Origin: Histoplasma ohiense
Lineage: Eukaryota; Ascomycota; Eurotiomycetes; Onygenales; Ajellomycetaceae
DNA: 64,000 bases
Assembly (NCBI GenBank): GCA_017607445.1
Contig: JAEVHH010000005.1
Location: forward strand, 2,299,001-2,363,000
Direction of reading: 5' to 3'
The position numbers and the translations under genes were made by a program. Of the stretch, positions 24,598 to 37,990 are shown piece after piece. The number at the start of each line of letters is the position of its first letter. The stretch's first letter is position 1. The notes beneath the pieces were generated by a model that worked only from the letters and a program-made list of their open reading frames with translations, had not been told where the DNA came from and made no database searches.

Positions 24598-25131
24598 TGT
24601 GATAGATTAGTATCTGTTAGTAATTAACTTACATAATCAACTTCTCTTCTGCATCTGCTCATTTCTGATCATTGTGATCTCATATAATTCTCAATGTTCT
24701 TTCATTTCATGCTTCATATTTATATAGTTTCTAACAATTCTTCTGCATAACTCTTAACATTCTTTCACTTCATGCTCTGCACTTGTGTAGTCTCTAACAA
24801 TTCTTCTACATAGCTTCTTACATTCTCTCACTCTGTGTTCCACACTTATATAGTCTCTAACAATTCTTTCATATAGCTCTCAATGATTCTCTCATTTCAT
24901 ATTCTGCACTCATATAGCTTCTAACAATTCTTACACATATTTCTTAATATTCTTTCACTTCACACTTCACTGTGAAGTGGCTTCTGATATTCTTTCATCT
25001 TGAACTTTCTTCTATAAGAATCCTCTTCATATGATTTTTTCTTCTGATTTCTTTTCTCTTTCTTTTCTTAATCAATTCATAATCTGTAATTAGAATAGTA
25101 TCAAATCGTTAATCGAAGTACGCCCGTTACA
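24598..25131 (+). repeat. 3' LTR of A1
   Basis: 534 bp. Its inner end retains CpG (AATCGTTAATCGAAGTACGCCCGTTACA near 25105-25131) that is mutated in the 5' LTR, so this end shows the ancestral LTR terminus. Confidence 0.9.
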
Positions 25132-25487
25132 TTGATGAATTTTGAATAAAAAATCACAATCTAGAAGCTGCTCACTGCAAAATTAAAATAATCAAATCAA
25201 TTGATGAATATATAATACATTTCTTTGAAGAGTATAACATTGCAACTACTGTCACTGATCATAAAAGTAATACACAGCAGATATCTCATTTTTTTTATAT
25301 AATAAAGATGAAGAACTATAATCTTGTATTAAAATTTTCTTGATTAAGATAAATAAATTCTTTTATAGATTGATCAAATAAACAATTCTTCTTTAGAAAC
25401 TCTAAAGATAAACAACAGCTTCAAATTATTTCTGAATAAAATGTTTTAACTGAAGTTCTCACAGAAGCTAGAGTAGAAATGCTTGTA
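25132..25487 (+). mobile_element. Chromovirus B, segment 2: protease and linker to RT
   Basis: After one TTGAT is removed, the protease frame of segment 1 continues here (IDEFWIKNHNLEAAHCKIK). It runs to the LINE insertion, where the 15-base GTAGAAATGCTTGTA (25473-25487) is duplicated at 32722-32736. Confidence 0.75.
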
Positions 25488-25894
25488 TTATTATTATTAT
25501 TCTTCAATTATAGATGTATACAGTCAGTGACTATGACATCTACCTGAAATACTTCAGGATTTTTCAAATCAAGAATATTCTAATATACAAAAACAATTTG
25601 ACACATGCATTAACAGAATTCCAGCCCAGAATCAAACAACTATTCAAACTATTCAATCCAAAAATAAAATCAAAAGAATGTCAATGGGTTAGCACAACTC
25701 AACTTCAAAACAAAGGAAATAAATATTATAAAAGACAGCAGCTATTAAAAATCAACAGAAAAGAAAAAACATTTGCAATGACTATTATCAACAAATAATG
25801 AAGCAAACTGCTTGAAACAAATGAAAATTAACAATAAACAAAGTTAAAGAAAAGATCAAAATAAAATAAACAAAAACAACTGATCTAAATATCA

Positions 25895-28800
25895 TCAAGT
25901 GACACTATTCAAACAAGCTCTTGTAGCAACATTTGACTCATTTAAATATTCAATTAAGAACATATTTCCAGCTTTTGTATTGAATAACAAACTCAAATTT
26001 AACTGATTCAGTTGATACTTCTCTCTCAGTCTCAATCTTAGTTCTGAATACTTTGTACAAAGTAACAGAAGATGCTCTGGATTTTCATATAACTGACAAT
26101 CTGAACATAGATCATTTAAATCATCTTTAAACTTTGCTAAATATGATTTGAAATGTCCATGTCCAAGCTTTAGCTGCATTATTGTAGCAAAAAGTTTCTT
26201 CTTACACTTTATTGAGCAAGTCTTCCACTTTGGCTTAGTTTCAAATCTGGAATAATGCACACTTTTTCTTTGCATGAACCAGACATCTTGCCACTTTTGT
26301 AAACATAATTCTCTTATTCTTCTTTTAATAAAAGACCATGTTACAATTCTTTGACAGCAGACTTCTAACTCAGTGGCTCTTTTTGCAGCTTTATCAGCCA
26401 TTTCATTGCCATATATACCCATGTGAGCAGGCACCCAGTGAAGATGAATAGAACAGTTGAGTGAGATTTTTCTTTGAATATTTTGAAGACTTTTCAAAAT
26501 CAGCTCTAGCATTGACTGTCCACTGCTGATTTTATTACTTTGAAGTCTTTTAAGCCCTGCTTGACTATCAGAGAATATCCAAATATGCTCAAATCTTTTC
26601 CATTGTTCAATCTTCATTTCAATCAATTTGAAAGCTCTTGAAATTGCAAATAATTCAGCATTAAAAACTTCTGACTCTTTTCCAATTTGCCAAGAATCAA
26701 GAATATAGTTTTTATCATTTTCTGAATATGCTATTCCAGCTCCAAGATTGCCTGTTTTCTCACATTTTGAGCCATCAGTGTATATAAGAATTGCTTTATT
26801 TTTCACTTGTTTCAAAAGCTTTAAATGTTCTTGAGTCTGATCTTCTTTTGAAAGTTGACTAATGTTTAAATCAACAAGATTATCAAGACTTTTCTTCCAA
26901 GAAGAGAGATTTTCAATAGCTACTCTCTCTACATTTAAACTAGAGAAACAGTTCTTAATCATTGAGCAAATTCTAAATAACTGAGATGATATCCTTCTTC
27001 TTTGTAAAGAACTTGAATTTTCAGATAAATCAGTCTCATTTCAATCAAGATAAAGTTCCCAATCTAATTCTAATCCATTTGACTCATTTGGAAAAGAACT
27101 TGAAACTCTCTTTCTAATAGAATGATGTGAATATAGCTTCATAATTCTGAGAGCATAATTCATACAGATTTTATCAAATCTCACTTGTGGTGGAGAAATA
27201 GAGGCTTCAATTTCCATAGCTTTAATTGGAGTAGTTTTGAATACTCCTAGAATCTTTCTTAAAGCTGAGTTTTGAAGTTTTTGAAACCTTTCTATAAAGT
27301 GTTTTTGACCTCTCCACCACACCTGAACTGCATAATCTGAAACAGAGGTCACACAGGCAATATATAATTGTCTCATTGCTTGAAATGTCAGACCTCTTTC
27401 AGTATTTGAAAGTCTCAATATACTGTTTAAAATTCTTTCAGCATTTGCAGTTTTTATTTGCACATGAGATTTAAAATTCAATTGAGAATCTAACCAGACA
27501 CCAAGCCATCTAACTGAGTTTTTAGGTTTAACTGAATGACTTAAAAGCTTAACTTCAGTATCTTTTTCTCTGAAATTTGGATAAAAATGAATTAATTCAG
27601 TTTTGTCCATATCAAAAACAATGTTTTTTGATTTTGCTTTTTCAATCATTTCAGTTGCTGCTTGCTCAATCAAATTGCAGTTATTCACAATTGATTCTGA
27701 GCTTACAACTAGGCCTAAATCATCCACATAGCTTGGAGTTCTCACCATAATTGCCATTTGTCTATCAATAAATAGAAACTTGATAAATATAGCAAACAAA
27801 ATGGGTGAGACTGGGGAACTCTGAGGAACTCCTATCTCAATATCTGTTATATCTTGTCTCATTCCATCAAAAAGCAACTGAATAGTTCTTTTTGACATGA
27901 AACAGATAACTCATTTAATGAGAGACTTTGGCATTCTCAGTTCTATCAAAGTATTGATCATTTGAGAAAGTGAAACACAATCAAATGCACCTTTTATATC
28001 AATAAACATTGCAGTTGTAACCATTTTTTCATTCTTTGCAAGTTGAATATCATGAACTACAGAGAGAACTGCATCAATTGCTGAGTTTTGCTTTCTACTT
28101 CCCATCTGATCATCATATAATAGATCAGTAGTAGCAGATAGAAAAGACAATCTAGTTGCAATTATCTTTTCCAGAATTTTTCCCAGGCAATTCAGCAGAG
28201 ATATCACTCTATAAGATTTAGGAATAGTTGGTTTTCTATTGGGTTTTGAAAGAATAACTCCAACAGCATGCCTCCAGCACTTAGGATAATACCCATATTT
28301 CAAAAGATTTGAGAACAATTCAAAGAGCTCATCTTTTAGTACTGAATAAAGCTCTTGAATTATTAAATGATTTATAGTATCAGCTCCTGCTGCTGTGACC
28401 TTTGAAGATGAAAAAATAGCTGTCTTTAATTCATCTTCAGTTAAGTCAGACCATTCCCATTTCTTATCATGTTCATATTCATTATCTTCTTGCAAAGAAC
28501 AAATCTCAGTTGAATTATTTGATGATGGAAATAATATTCTCATAAAAGCTTGACATTTATCTTCAAATGAGCTAGCTATAATTTCCTCATTCTGGAAATT
28601 ATAAGTTAATGTTGATAGCTTAGACATTGTTTTTGACTTAGTATATCTAAAAGCTTTGAAGATCTCTTTCCCCTGAGCATTTTCTAGAAAGTTATTCCAA
28701 CAATCAGTCTTTGCCTTTTTAATTGTTGAGAAATAATCATTTCTAATATTCTTTAAATACTCAAATGAAACAAGATCTTCTTTCCAATCTTTTTTAACTC

Positions 28801-29834
28801 TAGCTAAATGTCTTCTTTTATTTGAAATCTCATCATTCCACCAAGGCTTAGAGAATTCAGAGACTCTTTTCAATGGAATATATTTCTTTATACTTGAAAG
28901 AATAATCTCAGTGATTAAATTTGCTCTGTCTTCAAGCATTTTATCTGTAAGATTTGTATCTGATTTCCAATAAAGAGTTTCTCTATTCTCTAATTTCAAC
29001 TTTTCAATCATTCTTTTCACTTCTGTCCACTGAGCTTTTTCAAAGTTGTATTGATTTGAATATAATGGGTTTTGAACTGTTTGATTACTATCCAATTCCA
29101 TATCAACTTGAATTATCTCATGTCCAGTGGCAGCACCATTTGTTTCATTTTGAGTCAACATACCAATTAAAATGTTTATTCTCATATAGATTCTTAGAGA
29201 AAAAACATAGATCAATGATTGACTTCTGTCTCAAACCTGGCTTGTGAAAAGTGGGAATATCTTGCTCATTTATCAACTCTAGTTTGTTTAAAAGTGCCCA
29301 TTCAACTAGGTTTTCAGCTCTAATTGATTGAGTTCTTTCTGAATTCCACCAAGAGTGATGAGCATTGAAATCCCCCATGATTATTGAGTTTTTTTCTGGT
29401 TTCAACTGCATTAAACATCTATCAAATGTCCAAGTTCTATTGTTTTCTCTCAGTGATCTTTCATTGTAGATATTGATTAATTGAATATTTTCAAACTGTT
29501 TTTTCATATCCACAATGTCACCAACAAGAATATCAGAGTCAGATATCAAATCATATCTCAGATTGAACTGAAATCTTGAATTCTTTCTAGCATAAATTGC
29601 CACTCTAACTCTAATATCTGTTTTCTCTGGTAAAAAACAATAGTATGCTGGATGAGATACACCATACTCTTGATCAGCATCAAGTCTGGGTTCTTGAACA
29701 AGAATGAAGTCTGCCTTTTGCTCATAGCCAATTTGTAAACAGAAATAAAGACATGGATTTGTTCTGTCCACATTATTTTGAATAAATTTGATTTTTGTAG
29801 AGCTTTTAACATTTTTTTGTTGTTTTTCTGACAT
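25895..29834 (-). pseudogene. LINE ORF2: endonuclease, reverse transcriptase, RNase H
   Basis: Endonuclease frame 29834-29145 has VQEP at residues 47-50 and the GDFNAHH catalytic motif at 154-160. It shifts to the RT frame between 29215 and 29145. RT: SYRVISLLNCLGKILEKI, the MFIDIKGAFDCVS box, a TGA after SLIK (27908-27910), then GVPQSSPVSPILF and an intact YVDDLGLVV. Another TGA follows ELYLD at about 27040. The final frame 26962-25895 holds RNase H: ILIYTDGSK, AELFAISRAF, FSDSQAGL and HWVPAHMGIYGNEMADKAAK. It ends with a CSDCQLYENPEHLLLLC motif typical of Tad/I-clade elements. One frameshift and two TGA codons make it inactive, yet it is far less decayed than the LTR elements. Confidence 0.9.
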
Positions 29835-29861
29835 TACACAAATATTAAGAAGTGTTTCTCT

Positions 29862-31072
29862 TTATTCAGAGTCAGATAATAGACTGAATCTATTATTCAC
29901 AACTTCAACTGCTATCATATTCTGCATATGTGTATCTCTTATCTTTGTTTGAACAGGGGTTCTTGGTGACTTCTGTGATCTAATTTTTTGCTTTGCAGAA
30001 GGTTCAGAGATAGCAGATTCAGAGAGTTGAGAATTTCTTCTTTTTTGTTTATTGCTATTATTTACATTAGTAGAGACTGAGTTATTTGTCTGTACTGATG
30101 ACTTTTCTGATTTGGGAGCAAATACACATTCTTTTGAATTTGCAAAATGGGGCTCTTTACAATTGGCACACTTTGCAATGGATTTGGAATGTTCACACAA
30201 TTTTTCCCTTTTTCAAACATAGATGACAACTGTGCTCAGCTGTCTTGTGAGATTGAGCACAAATTTGACATCTTACATTTCTCTTACAGAGATTTGCAAA
30301 ATGACCATACTTCGACAATTTGAACACTGAATTTGAGATTTTAGATTTTCTCTTGTATCTTTAAATTCATATGTTCTCATTCTCATACCAGCAATTCTCA
30401 CAAAGGAGAGTTTAGACTGTTCAAATGACTCAGTTATGATTAGCACTGAAGCATTTTGTCTATTTTCTCTTTGCTCCTCATTGTTCAGCCAAATTGGCAG
30501 CTTTTTAATTTGATTGAATTGAAGTCTTCAATTTCATGCTGAAGTTGAATCAGTCCATCATCATGATTGAAGATTGCTGTAGGTATGTCATGGAGAACAA
30601 ACTTGCCCCATTTCTCATCTTTTTCCACTGAAATCTCAGTTTTTAAAAGAGATTTTACTATGGGGGTCCAGATCTGTTGATTTTGAATCAGAAAATCAGA
30701 ATTGAACTCAGGCATGGTAGTGAGAATTATTGAATTTCCAAGAAAAGAGCTTTCAACTGAAGCTACAACTGATCTGTGTAGTTCAGATTCAAAGACAGAG
30801 TTTAATGCATGATTTATCTCATTTCTCATTTGAAAAATAAGACTTACATTTGATAGCATCTTTTTCTCAAAGACTTCTTTGTTAAAGATTTTAACAATTA
30901 GTCTTTGAGCTTTTGACTGAAGAAGTCTCTCATCTTTTAGCTCTTTTCTTGATTTTTCTGAACTCGGTGTATTCGAGAGAATCAGCAGATTTTGAATTCT
31001 GAGTATATGTTTTTTCCAAGGATGCAATTTTTGTAACAGAAGAGGTAGAAGACACTGCTGCAGCTTGAGCAT
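29862..31072 (-). pseudogene. LINE ORF1 (gag-like)
   Basis: Two open pieces, 31072-30485 (Lys-rich, then WTPIVKSLLKTEISVEKDEKW and a KFVLHDIPT segment) and 30200-29862, the latter with CANCKEPHFANSKEC as a CCHC knuckle. Between them (30485-30200) the frame is broken, but further Cys codons are visible. It ends only 27 bp before the ORF2 start, the usual spacing for fungal Tad elements. Confidence 0.8.
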
Positions 31073-31074
31073 AA

Positions 31075-32721
31075 GTTCTCAGCTCTGTTTTCTGTTACGT
31101 AGATTGAGATGAACTCAAAGATTTCATCTCAAAAACCTTTTCTAGTTTAGAAGAGATTCCCAGTTTATATTTTTAGAATCTCATTCAGTTGTCTTGTTTG
31201 AATTAGCAGTATATGAAGTACTTCAGTATCTTTTTCCTCCATACATTGATTTTTCAAGCATTTGGCAGCATTTTCAAGATTTTGAATTTCTTGCATCTGA
31301 TCTTGATATTTCTTTTTTTCGTTTTTTTAAGAAACTCAATCTCAGGAATCTCATCAGAAAAGACATCCTTCTCTATCATTTTGATAGATATTGATAGATT
31401 TAGATGATTTGATTGTGTTTTCAAGCTATTTTTCCTACTAGTAATAGTAACTAGATTAAGTTTTTCAAGAGAACTTAATAAACTAATACTGATTTTTTAG
31501 AGATAAATCAGTTAAATCTTCACAAAGTTGAGTGCTACAAACTTGACAGAGGAGGGGGAGACTAATGATTTCAACTTGATTAAGTCAAGACTGAAATGTC
31601 AGTTTTTGAAAGAAAAACTAACAAAAAATACTCAGCTTTTTGAAGAGAAGCTGTTAAAACTAGTTAGTTATATTCTTTACTTAGAAATCTCCCCACACAA
31701 CAAGTGTGTAGCTCAATTGATAAAGAAAAGGTATATAATAACCACTTGATCAGTATTAATGAAAGCTCTTCAGCCTTTGAATAAGATAAAAGAAATATGA
31801 ATTTTTGGGCAGAAATTCTCTGTTTTATTAACTCAGAGCTAAAACAGAGAAAACACTCTATCTCTTTCAAACTTTGTCTTTTTCTTAATTAAAAAGCTTC
31901 TCAAAGTTTCTGCTTAAACTAGGCCCCACCTCAGTTTAAGATTATATTCCTGAAAAATCAAAAGCTTTCAATACTAAATGAATTCTCTTTCATTCAAATT
32001 GAAACACTTTATCCTACTGAATAGCTCCCAATAAGTTGAATATTGAGTTTCCAAAGAAATGGGTATGCAAATGAAGAATCAACAGGCTAAACCTGCACTT
32101 TTTTCCTTTATAATAGATTATATATATATAAATATATATATAAACTACTTGCAGGGACCAAGCTATCTTTCAAACACTGAAATTTCCACTTTTATCTTAT
32201 GTTCTTATCAATGGAGGGGTTATTCGAAGGGATTCGATGAGGGATTCGAGGGATGATGGATTCGAATTGATGGGGTATGCACTAGTCAATTGTGCCGAGG
32301 TATCTTTTTGTTACTTGGCAGGCACGTGTGGCTGGGAGGTACTCAGGGGGGACTTGGCACGGGTGCGTTGGAACACAAAAATCGATCAGAGTTTTCCCAA
32401 ACAGAGAATCAGGAATAACTCAAGCAACTGCAGATCAAATTGAATAAGATTTTAACAGATTATCAAAATAAGATAGATCTATCTGTGATCAAAATCTGAG
32501 TTGATTTGACTCAGTATTGATGGAGTAATTGGATGAACTGTTGAAGATCTGCCCAAGCAGATGCCAAAACACTATTCATCAAATATCTCCCTCAAAACCT
32601 CATCAAATCTTTTCAAATTTGCAGCAGTTACTGATGAAGGCAGCAGGAATCGATTGAGGGTACTCGCGTTGTCTAATTCGAAGAATTGGGCTCGTTCGGG
32701 GTTTTGCTCGTTGTTTTTTGT
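31075..32721 (-). other. LINE 5' untranslated region
   Basis: No coding sequence recognised. From about 32200 to 32721 the sequence is GC-richer with several TTCGA/ATTCGA repeats and intact CpG, in contrast to the CpG-free body. It ends at the upstream copy of the 15-bp target duplication. Confidence 0.6.
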
Positions 32722-32736
32722 GTAGAAATGCTTGTA

Positions 32737-33678
32737 GTATTATCTACAGAATATTCAAAAAACTCAAAATATATTTCATATATATTTTCAGCTGTGTATT
32801 CAGACTTACTGATTGATCTATTTGATTATATCATACTATACACACATATCTTCTCAGAAGAAGCTGCTATAAGCATAAAAAAAATCAGAAGAAATAGAAT
32901 ATTATATAAATCTTAAATCTGATACACAATCTTCATTTATACTGATATACAATCTCTCTGAAACTGAGTTAGTCACTCTAAGAGAATATTTAAAAAATGT
33001 ATTAGATAAAAAATGAATACAACTATTCAATAGCTCAGCTGATATACTGATTCTTTTTATTCTCAAAAAAATAATAAATTCTGTCTTTATATAGATTATT
33101 GAGGATTAAATCAAATCATTATCAAGAATCAATATCCTCTATCTCTAATAAATAAATTATTTGACAGATTTTCAAAAGCCAAGATATTCACTAAGCTGAA
33201 TCTTCAAGATGTCTATCATTACATACTTATAGTAGTAAAAGACTGTTGAAAGACAGTCTTTAGAACAAGATATGAATATTTTGAATATATAATTATACTA
33301 TTTGAACTAAGTAATACTTCAGCAATATTTCAAGCATACATTAACAATATTTTATCTGATTTGTTGAATATATATTACATTGTCTATTTGAATGACATTC
33401 TCATATTCTTCAATTCAAAGTAGAAACATAAAGTGTATGTTACTAAGATGCTAGAATATCTCAAATGTGTGAATCTATTTGCAAAACTCTTTAAATATGC
33501 ATTTAAAGTAGACAAAGTCTTGTTTCTGAAGTTTGTTATAAGTATAAATAATATTAAGATGAAGTCAGACAGAGTCTCCACTATTGTAAAATGATCTATA
33601 TCTAAATCAATTAAAGAGATTCAATTTTTCTTGAGCTTTGCTAATTTTTATTGATGATTTATTAAATCTTTCTCCTCT
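32737..33678 (+). mobile_element. Chromovirus B, segment 3: reverse transcriptase
   Basis: Continues segment 2 after the LINE. Readable: NQYPLSLINKLFDRF, AKIFTKLNLQDVYHYI, FELSNTSAIFQAYINNIL and the catalytic box YIVYLNDILIFF (33370-33405), where the first Asp of YLDD is Asn. The end AFKVDKVLFLKFVIS...FLSFANFY leads into IAA and the hAT-like insertion at 33687. Confidence 0.85.
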
Positions 33679-33686
33679 ATTGCAGC

Positions 33687-35386
33687 TAGGCTGGCTGATG
33701 GGACCATGAATTTCATATTTGATTTGGTTTGATTTGATCTCAGTTCATTTCTTGGTGTGATTTTCAGTGGGACCAGGATCAGAATGAGAGTGTAAAGTGA
33801 CTAGAATTATTAGAACATGAGTGAAATGAAACTAATAAATCTTGATATTTCATGTAAAGTGACTGACTATCAAAAATAAGAACATGATCTGGGACTGACT
33901 ATGATTTTGACTGAGATTTGATTCCATTCTGATGATTATATAATACATATCTTAGATATCAATCTGATGATATGATTGGTGGAGATATCACCTCTATCTA
34001 GTGCTGTCAACCAATTTGCCCCTGCCAATCTATCTACTGCTGCTAATCTATCGCCACTGCTAAGCTATCCCTCGCTGCTAAGCTATCGCCGCTGCCAACC
34101 TATCTATCGCTGCCAATTTATCTACCACTGCCAATCTATCTATCGCTGCCAATTTATCTACCACTGCCAATCTATCTATCGCTGCCAATCTATTGCTGCT
34201 AATCTATCGCTGCTAATCTATCGCTGCTGCCAATCTATCTTTCGCTGCTAATCTATCGCCGCTGCCAATCTATCCCTCGCTGCTAAGCTATCCCTCGCTG
34301 CTAAGCTATCCCTCACTGCTAAGCTATCTCTCGCTGCTAAGCTATCCCTCACTGCTAAGCTATCCCTCGCTGCTAAGCTATCCCTCGCTGCTAAGCTATC
34401 CCTCGCTGGCTATCCCTCACTGCTAAGCTATCGCCGCTGCCAACCTATCTATTGCTGCAAGCTATCCCTCGCTGCTAAGCTATCCCTCGCTGCTAAGCTA
34501 TCCCTCGCTGCTAAGCTATCCCTCGCTGCTAAGCTATCCCTCGCTGCTAAGCTATCCCTCGCTGCTAAGCTATCCCTCACTACTAAGCTATCTATCGCTG
34601 CTAATCTATCGCTGCCAACCTATCTATCACTGCCAACCTATCTATCGCTGCCAATTTATCTACCACTGCCAATCTATCACTGCTAATCTATCTATCGCTG
34701 CTAATCTATCGCTGCTGTCAATCTATCTATCGCTGCTAATCTATCGCTGCTAATCTATTGCTGCTAATCTATTGCTGCTGCCAATCTATCTATCGCTGCT
34801 AATCTATCGCTGCTAATCTATCTATCGCTGCTAATCTATCGCTGCTGTCAATCTATCTATCACTGCTAATCTATCGCTGCTAATCTATCGCTGCTAATCT
34901 ATCGCTGCCAACCTATCTACCGCGGCGAATCTATCTATTGCTGCCAACCAACCTACCTACCACTGCCAACCTATCTATCGCTGCCAATCTATCGCTGCCA
35001 ATCTATTGCTGCCAATCTATCGCTGCCAACCTATCTACTGCAGTGAATCTATCTATCACTATCATTACTAGTTCAAAATAGAACTAGAGCATAAATACAC
35101 TAAACTTCTTTTGATAGGTAATGATTTTTGGTAACACTCATAGCATTATATCATCTATATAGGGTAAATCATGGTCCCATTTTGTCCCATTTTAACAAAA
35201 TGGGATCAAATGAGATCAGAATCAGTAATTTATAAGAAGAACATGACCTGAGACTAGATTTATAATATAAACAATGTAAAGTGACTAATTTAATAAACAC
35301 TATATGAGATCAGAACTAAGAAATTTGATAATGGAACTGGAGAAATATTTAGTCCCAGTTCCATACATGGTCACACAGCCAGTCTA
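33687..35386. mobile_element. Non-autonomous hAT-like DNA transposon carrying a minisatellite, copy 1
   Basis: 1700 bp between 8-bp target duplications ATTGCAGC (33679-33686 and 35387-35394). The terminal inverted repeats are imperfect: left TAGGCTGGCTGATGGGACC, right (reverse complement) TAGACTGGCTGTGTGACC. Removing the element and one duplication restores the family B RT frame (IAAPLFELIKESKK). No transposase is encoded. Subterminal DNA includes TTTGATTTG repeats on the left and, on the right, a TCCCATTTT...AAAATGGGA palindrome near 35174-35206. The centre is the 18-bp-unit array. An 8-bp duplication with short TIRs indicates the hAT superfamily (established knowledge). Confidence 0.85.
34005..35055. 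repeat. Minisatellite array of hAT copy 1
   Basis: Core unit GCTAAGCTATCCCTCGCT, most homogeneous at 34262-34580. It grades outward into variants with CTATCGCTGCCAAC and CTATCTATCGCTGCTAAT. The array keeps many CpG and CC dinucleotides while the surrounding transposon DNA has almost none. Confidence 0.92.
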
Positions 35387-37990
35387 ATTGCAGCCCCATT
35401 ATTTGAACTTATAAAAGAGAGTAAGAAGAGAGAAAGAAAAGCCACTTTTATATAGACAGAAGATACTCAAAATACTTTCAATGAGCTCAAATCACACTTT
35501 ATATATACTTCTCTATTAGCTTATTTTGACTCAGCTCAGTGTATTCAGATTGAATCTGATGTATTTACTTTTACAATTGCTGCTATTCTATCACAGTTGT
35601 AGAATGATGAGCACTGACATTCAGTTGTCTTCTGATTAAGAAAGTTGATTGATATGAAAATATATTATAATACTTATAATAAAAAACTTTTGACTATTGT
35701 AGCAGTATTTAAAAATTGAAAACACTATCTGAAAAGAAGTCAGTATTCAATTCAAATCTGATCTGATTATATCAATCTGCAGTATTTTATAATGACTAAG
35801 AAACTGAACAGATATCAAATCAGATAAATGAAAACTTTATCTGTTTATGATTTTGTATTACTACACTACTCTGAATCAAAGAATTCAGCAGATGAGCTCA
35901 ATTATTATACAGACTATAGTGAGATCTATAATAATCAAACTATATTATCTATTCTGCAACAGAAGCTGAAACATGAAATTAGATTAAATTGAAAAACTGA
36001 TATTTTTTTTCAAAATGATATTTCTTCTGATATAGTCTATACACAGATCTCTAATGAGCAAAATGCTTTTTTTAATAAGTGAAAAGTACTTCATATATTG
36101 ATGTTTTCTATCTCTCATGTAAACTCTTTCTTTTCATTGTATGTTGAGTAATATATACTCTGAATTGCAGTCAATAAGACTATTCTTGAGAACTCAGTAT
36201 ATACAGAAATATCTGAATTCTTCATCTTATTTCTGAGTAAAACACAGAAGATTGATTCTTTTGCTGCTGAGCAAAGAAAGAAAGTAAAAGAGAAGAATAT
36301 AACTGTCACTGAAAATATACTATAGATCATTTCTGAGAATGATATATTATATACTGATGATTATGCATATATTCCTCAACAAAAGATACTCATTGATGAA
36401 ATTATCAGTACAAATCATGATGATTCACAGAGAAATCATTTTGATATAAAAAAGTTTATAGATAGCATTCAGAACAAATACTATTGACATGAATTAGTCA
36501 GAGATATCAAAGATTATATATTCATTTATAATACTTATCAAAAAGTAAAGTCAAAACAGTATAGACAATATGAAGAATTGAGTACAATTCTCTTATCATC
36601 AAATTCTTTTGAGTTCATTACTATAAATTTTATTACAGACTTGTCAGCCTCTACATTTCTTCATCAAATCTACAATGCAATTTTAGTGATTGTGAATATA
36701 TATATCAAGTTTATAATCTATATTCCTTGCATTAAAAACATTACAGCTGATGAACTAGTGAAAATCATTTATATCAAGTTCTATACAATTTATGAAGTAT
36801 CTAAAAATCATATATTCAATTGAGATTTGCTGTTTACAAGTCATTATTGATTCATCTTTTGTTATATACTAGATACACATCAAAAACTTTCAACAGTCTT
36901 TCACTCTCAAATAGATGATCAAATGAAATGATAAAATCAAATTTTGAAACATTATCTCTGATGCTTTATCAACTATTATCAAGATGACTGAGCACACTGA
37001 CTACTGCTGATGCAGTTTGTTTACAATATCTCTCAATATATCTCTACTAAAATGACACTCACAGAAGTCTTAATGAAATATCAATCTGATTTGAAAATTA
37101 ATATCAATAAATCATTACAATCAGTTGCCATACATGCTGCTAGCTGTGTGAAACATATCAAGAAAACACATCATAAACTCATTGAGAATCTACAAAAGAT
37201 GTGACAAACACAGAAAATCTATTACAATACAAAATATAAATCTCAACAATTTAAAATAGATGACTATATCATACTCAATATAAAAAACCTCTGATTGCTA
37301 TATCTGATTTATAAACTTAATCATAAATATGTTGAATTCTTCAAGATTCTGAATATCATTGAAAAACAAATATATAAACTAGAACTGTCATCTTTATATA
37401 GAAGCATTCATTCTATATTTTATATATCTTTATTGAAGTCATACAACTGCAGAAATGAAGCTCTATCAGAATCAGAACTGAAACTTATCAATAATGAGAA
37501 AGAATATTAAATTGAAGAAATTCTTAAAAAACAACAATAAAAAAACAAATCTCTGAAATATTTTATGAGATGAATAAATTGAGATTCTAGTGATGATACA
37601 TAAGAACTGAAAGAAAATATATTGAATACTCAGATATTTGAAATCTTTCTCAAATAAGAAAACAAACAACAAATACAAAATCAATATACTTTCAAACATC
37701 AAAAGTATAAACATCAAGTTGAAAGACATCAGAAGTACAAATCTTAAATTGAAAAACACTAGAAATATAAATCTCATTCAAATTTCAATCAAATGCATTT
37801 TTTTTAGAAGGATTTTATCAGAGAAAAGAAAAAAAGAAAAAAATTCAATTTGAGTATAATAAATACAAAAAATAAAAAATACAAACAAGGAAAAAAAAAA
37901 AACAAAGAAAATGAGTTCTAAGAAAAGTCTAAAGACTTTCAATTCATTCACTCTCATTTCAATCTCTTTCATCTCTCACTTCCCCTCTGC
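35387..37990 (+). mobile_element. Chromovirus B, segment 4: RNase H, integrase, chromodomain
   Basis: RT connection IAAPLFELIKESKKRERK (35390-35445), RNase H with ESDVFTFTIAAILSQL (about 35550), integrase zinc region about 36400-36550 with its cysteines mutated to Tyr, integrase core FEFITINFITDLSAS at about 36605 (first core Asp now Asn), and a C-terminal chromodomain remnant EYxIEEILKKQQ...DDTxELKEN (about 37497-37620). An AT-rich tail leads to the second hAT insertion at 37991. Many TGA codons at Trp positions. Confidence 0.82.

Larger units (their letters stand above)
12974..25131 (+). mobile_element. Family A chromovirus copy 1 (A1), full-length but split by copy A2
   Basis: Bounded by 534-bp LTRs (12974-13507 and 24598-25131) and a 5-bp target-site duplication TTGAT (12969-12973 and 25132-25136). 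Order on plus: LTR, self-complementary primer site, gag, protease, reverse transcriptase, RNase H, integrase, chromodomain, polypurine tract, LTR. A second family A copy (14168-20249) interrupts gag. Without it the element is about 6.07 kb. Inserted into the protease region of family B. Confidence 0.93.
25488..32721 (-). mobile_element. Tad-like LINE, apparently full-length, 7.2 kb
   Basis: Minus-strand non-LTR retrotransposon. Its 3' end is a (TAA)n-type repeat at 25488-25505 and its 5' end lies at 32721, with a 15-bp target duplication on both sides. It carries ORF1 (zinc-knuckle gag) and ORF2 (endonuclease, RT, RNase H, terminal Cys-rich motif). The coding part lacks CpG, but the 5' end beyond about 32200 retains many. 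A second, 5'-truncated copy lies at 62549-63591. Confidence 0.92.
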
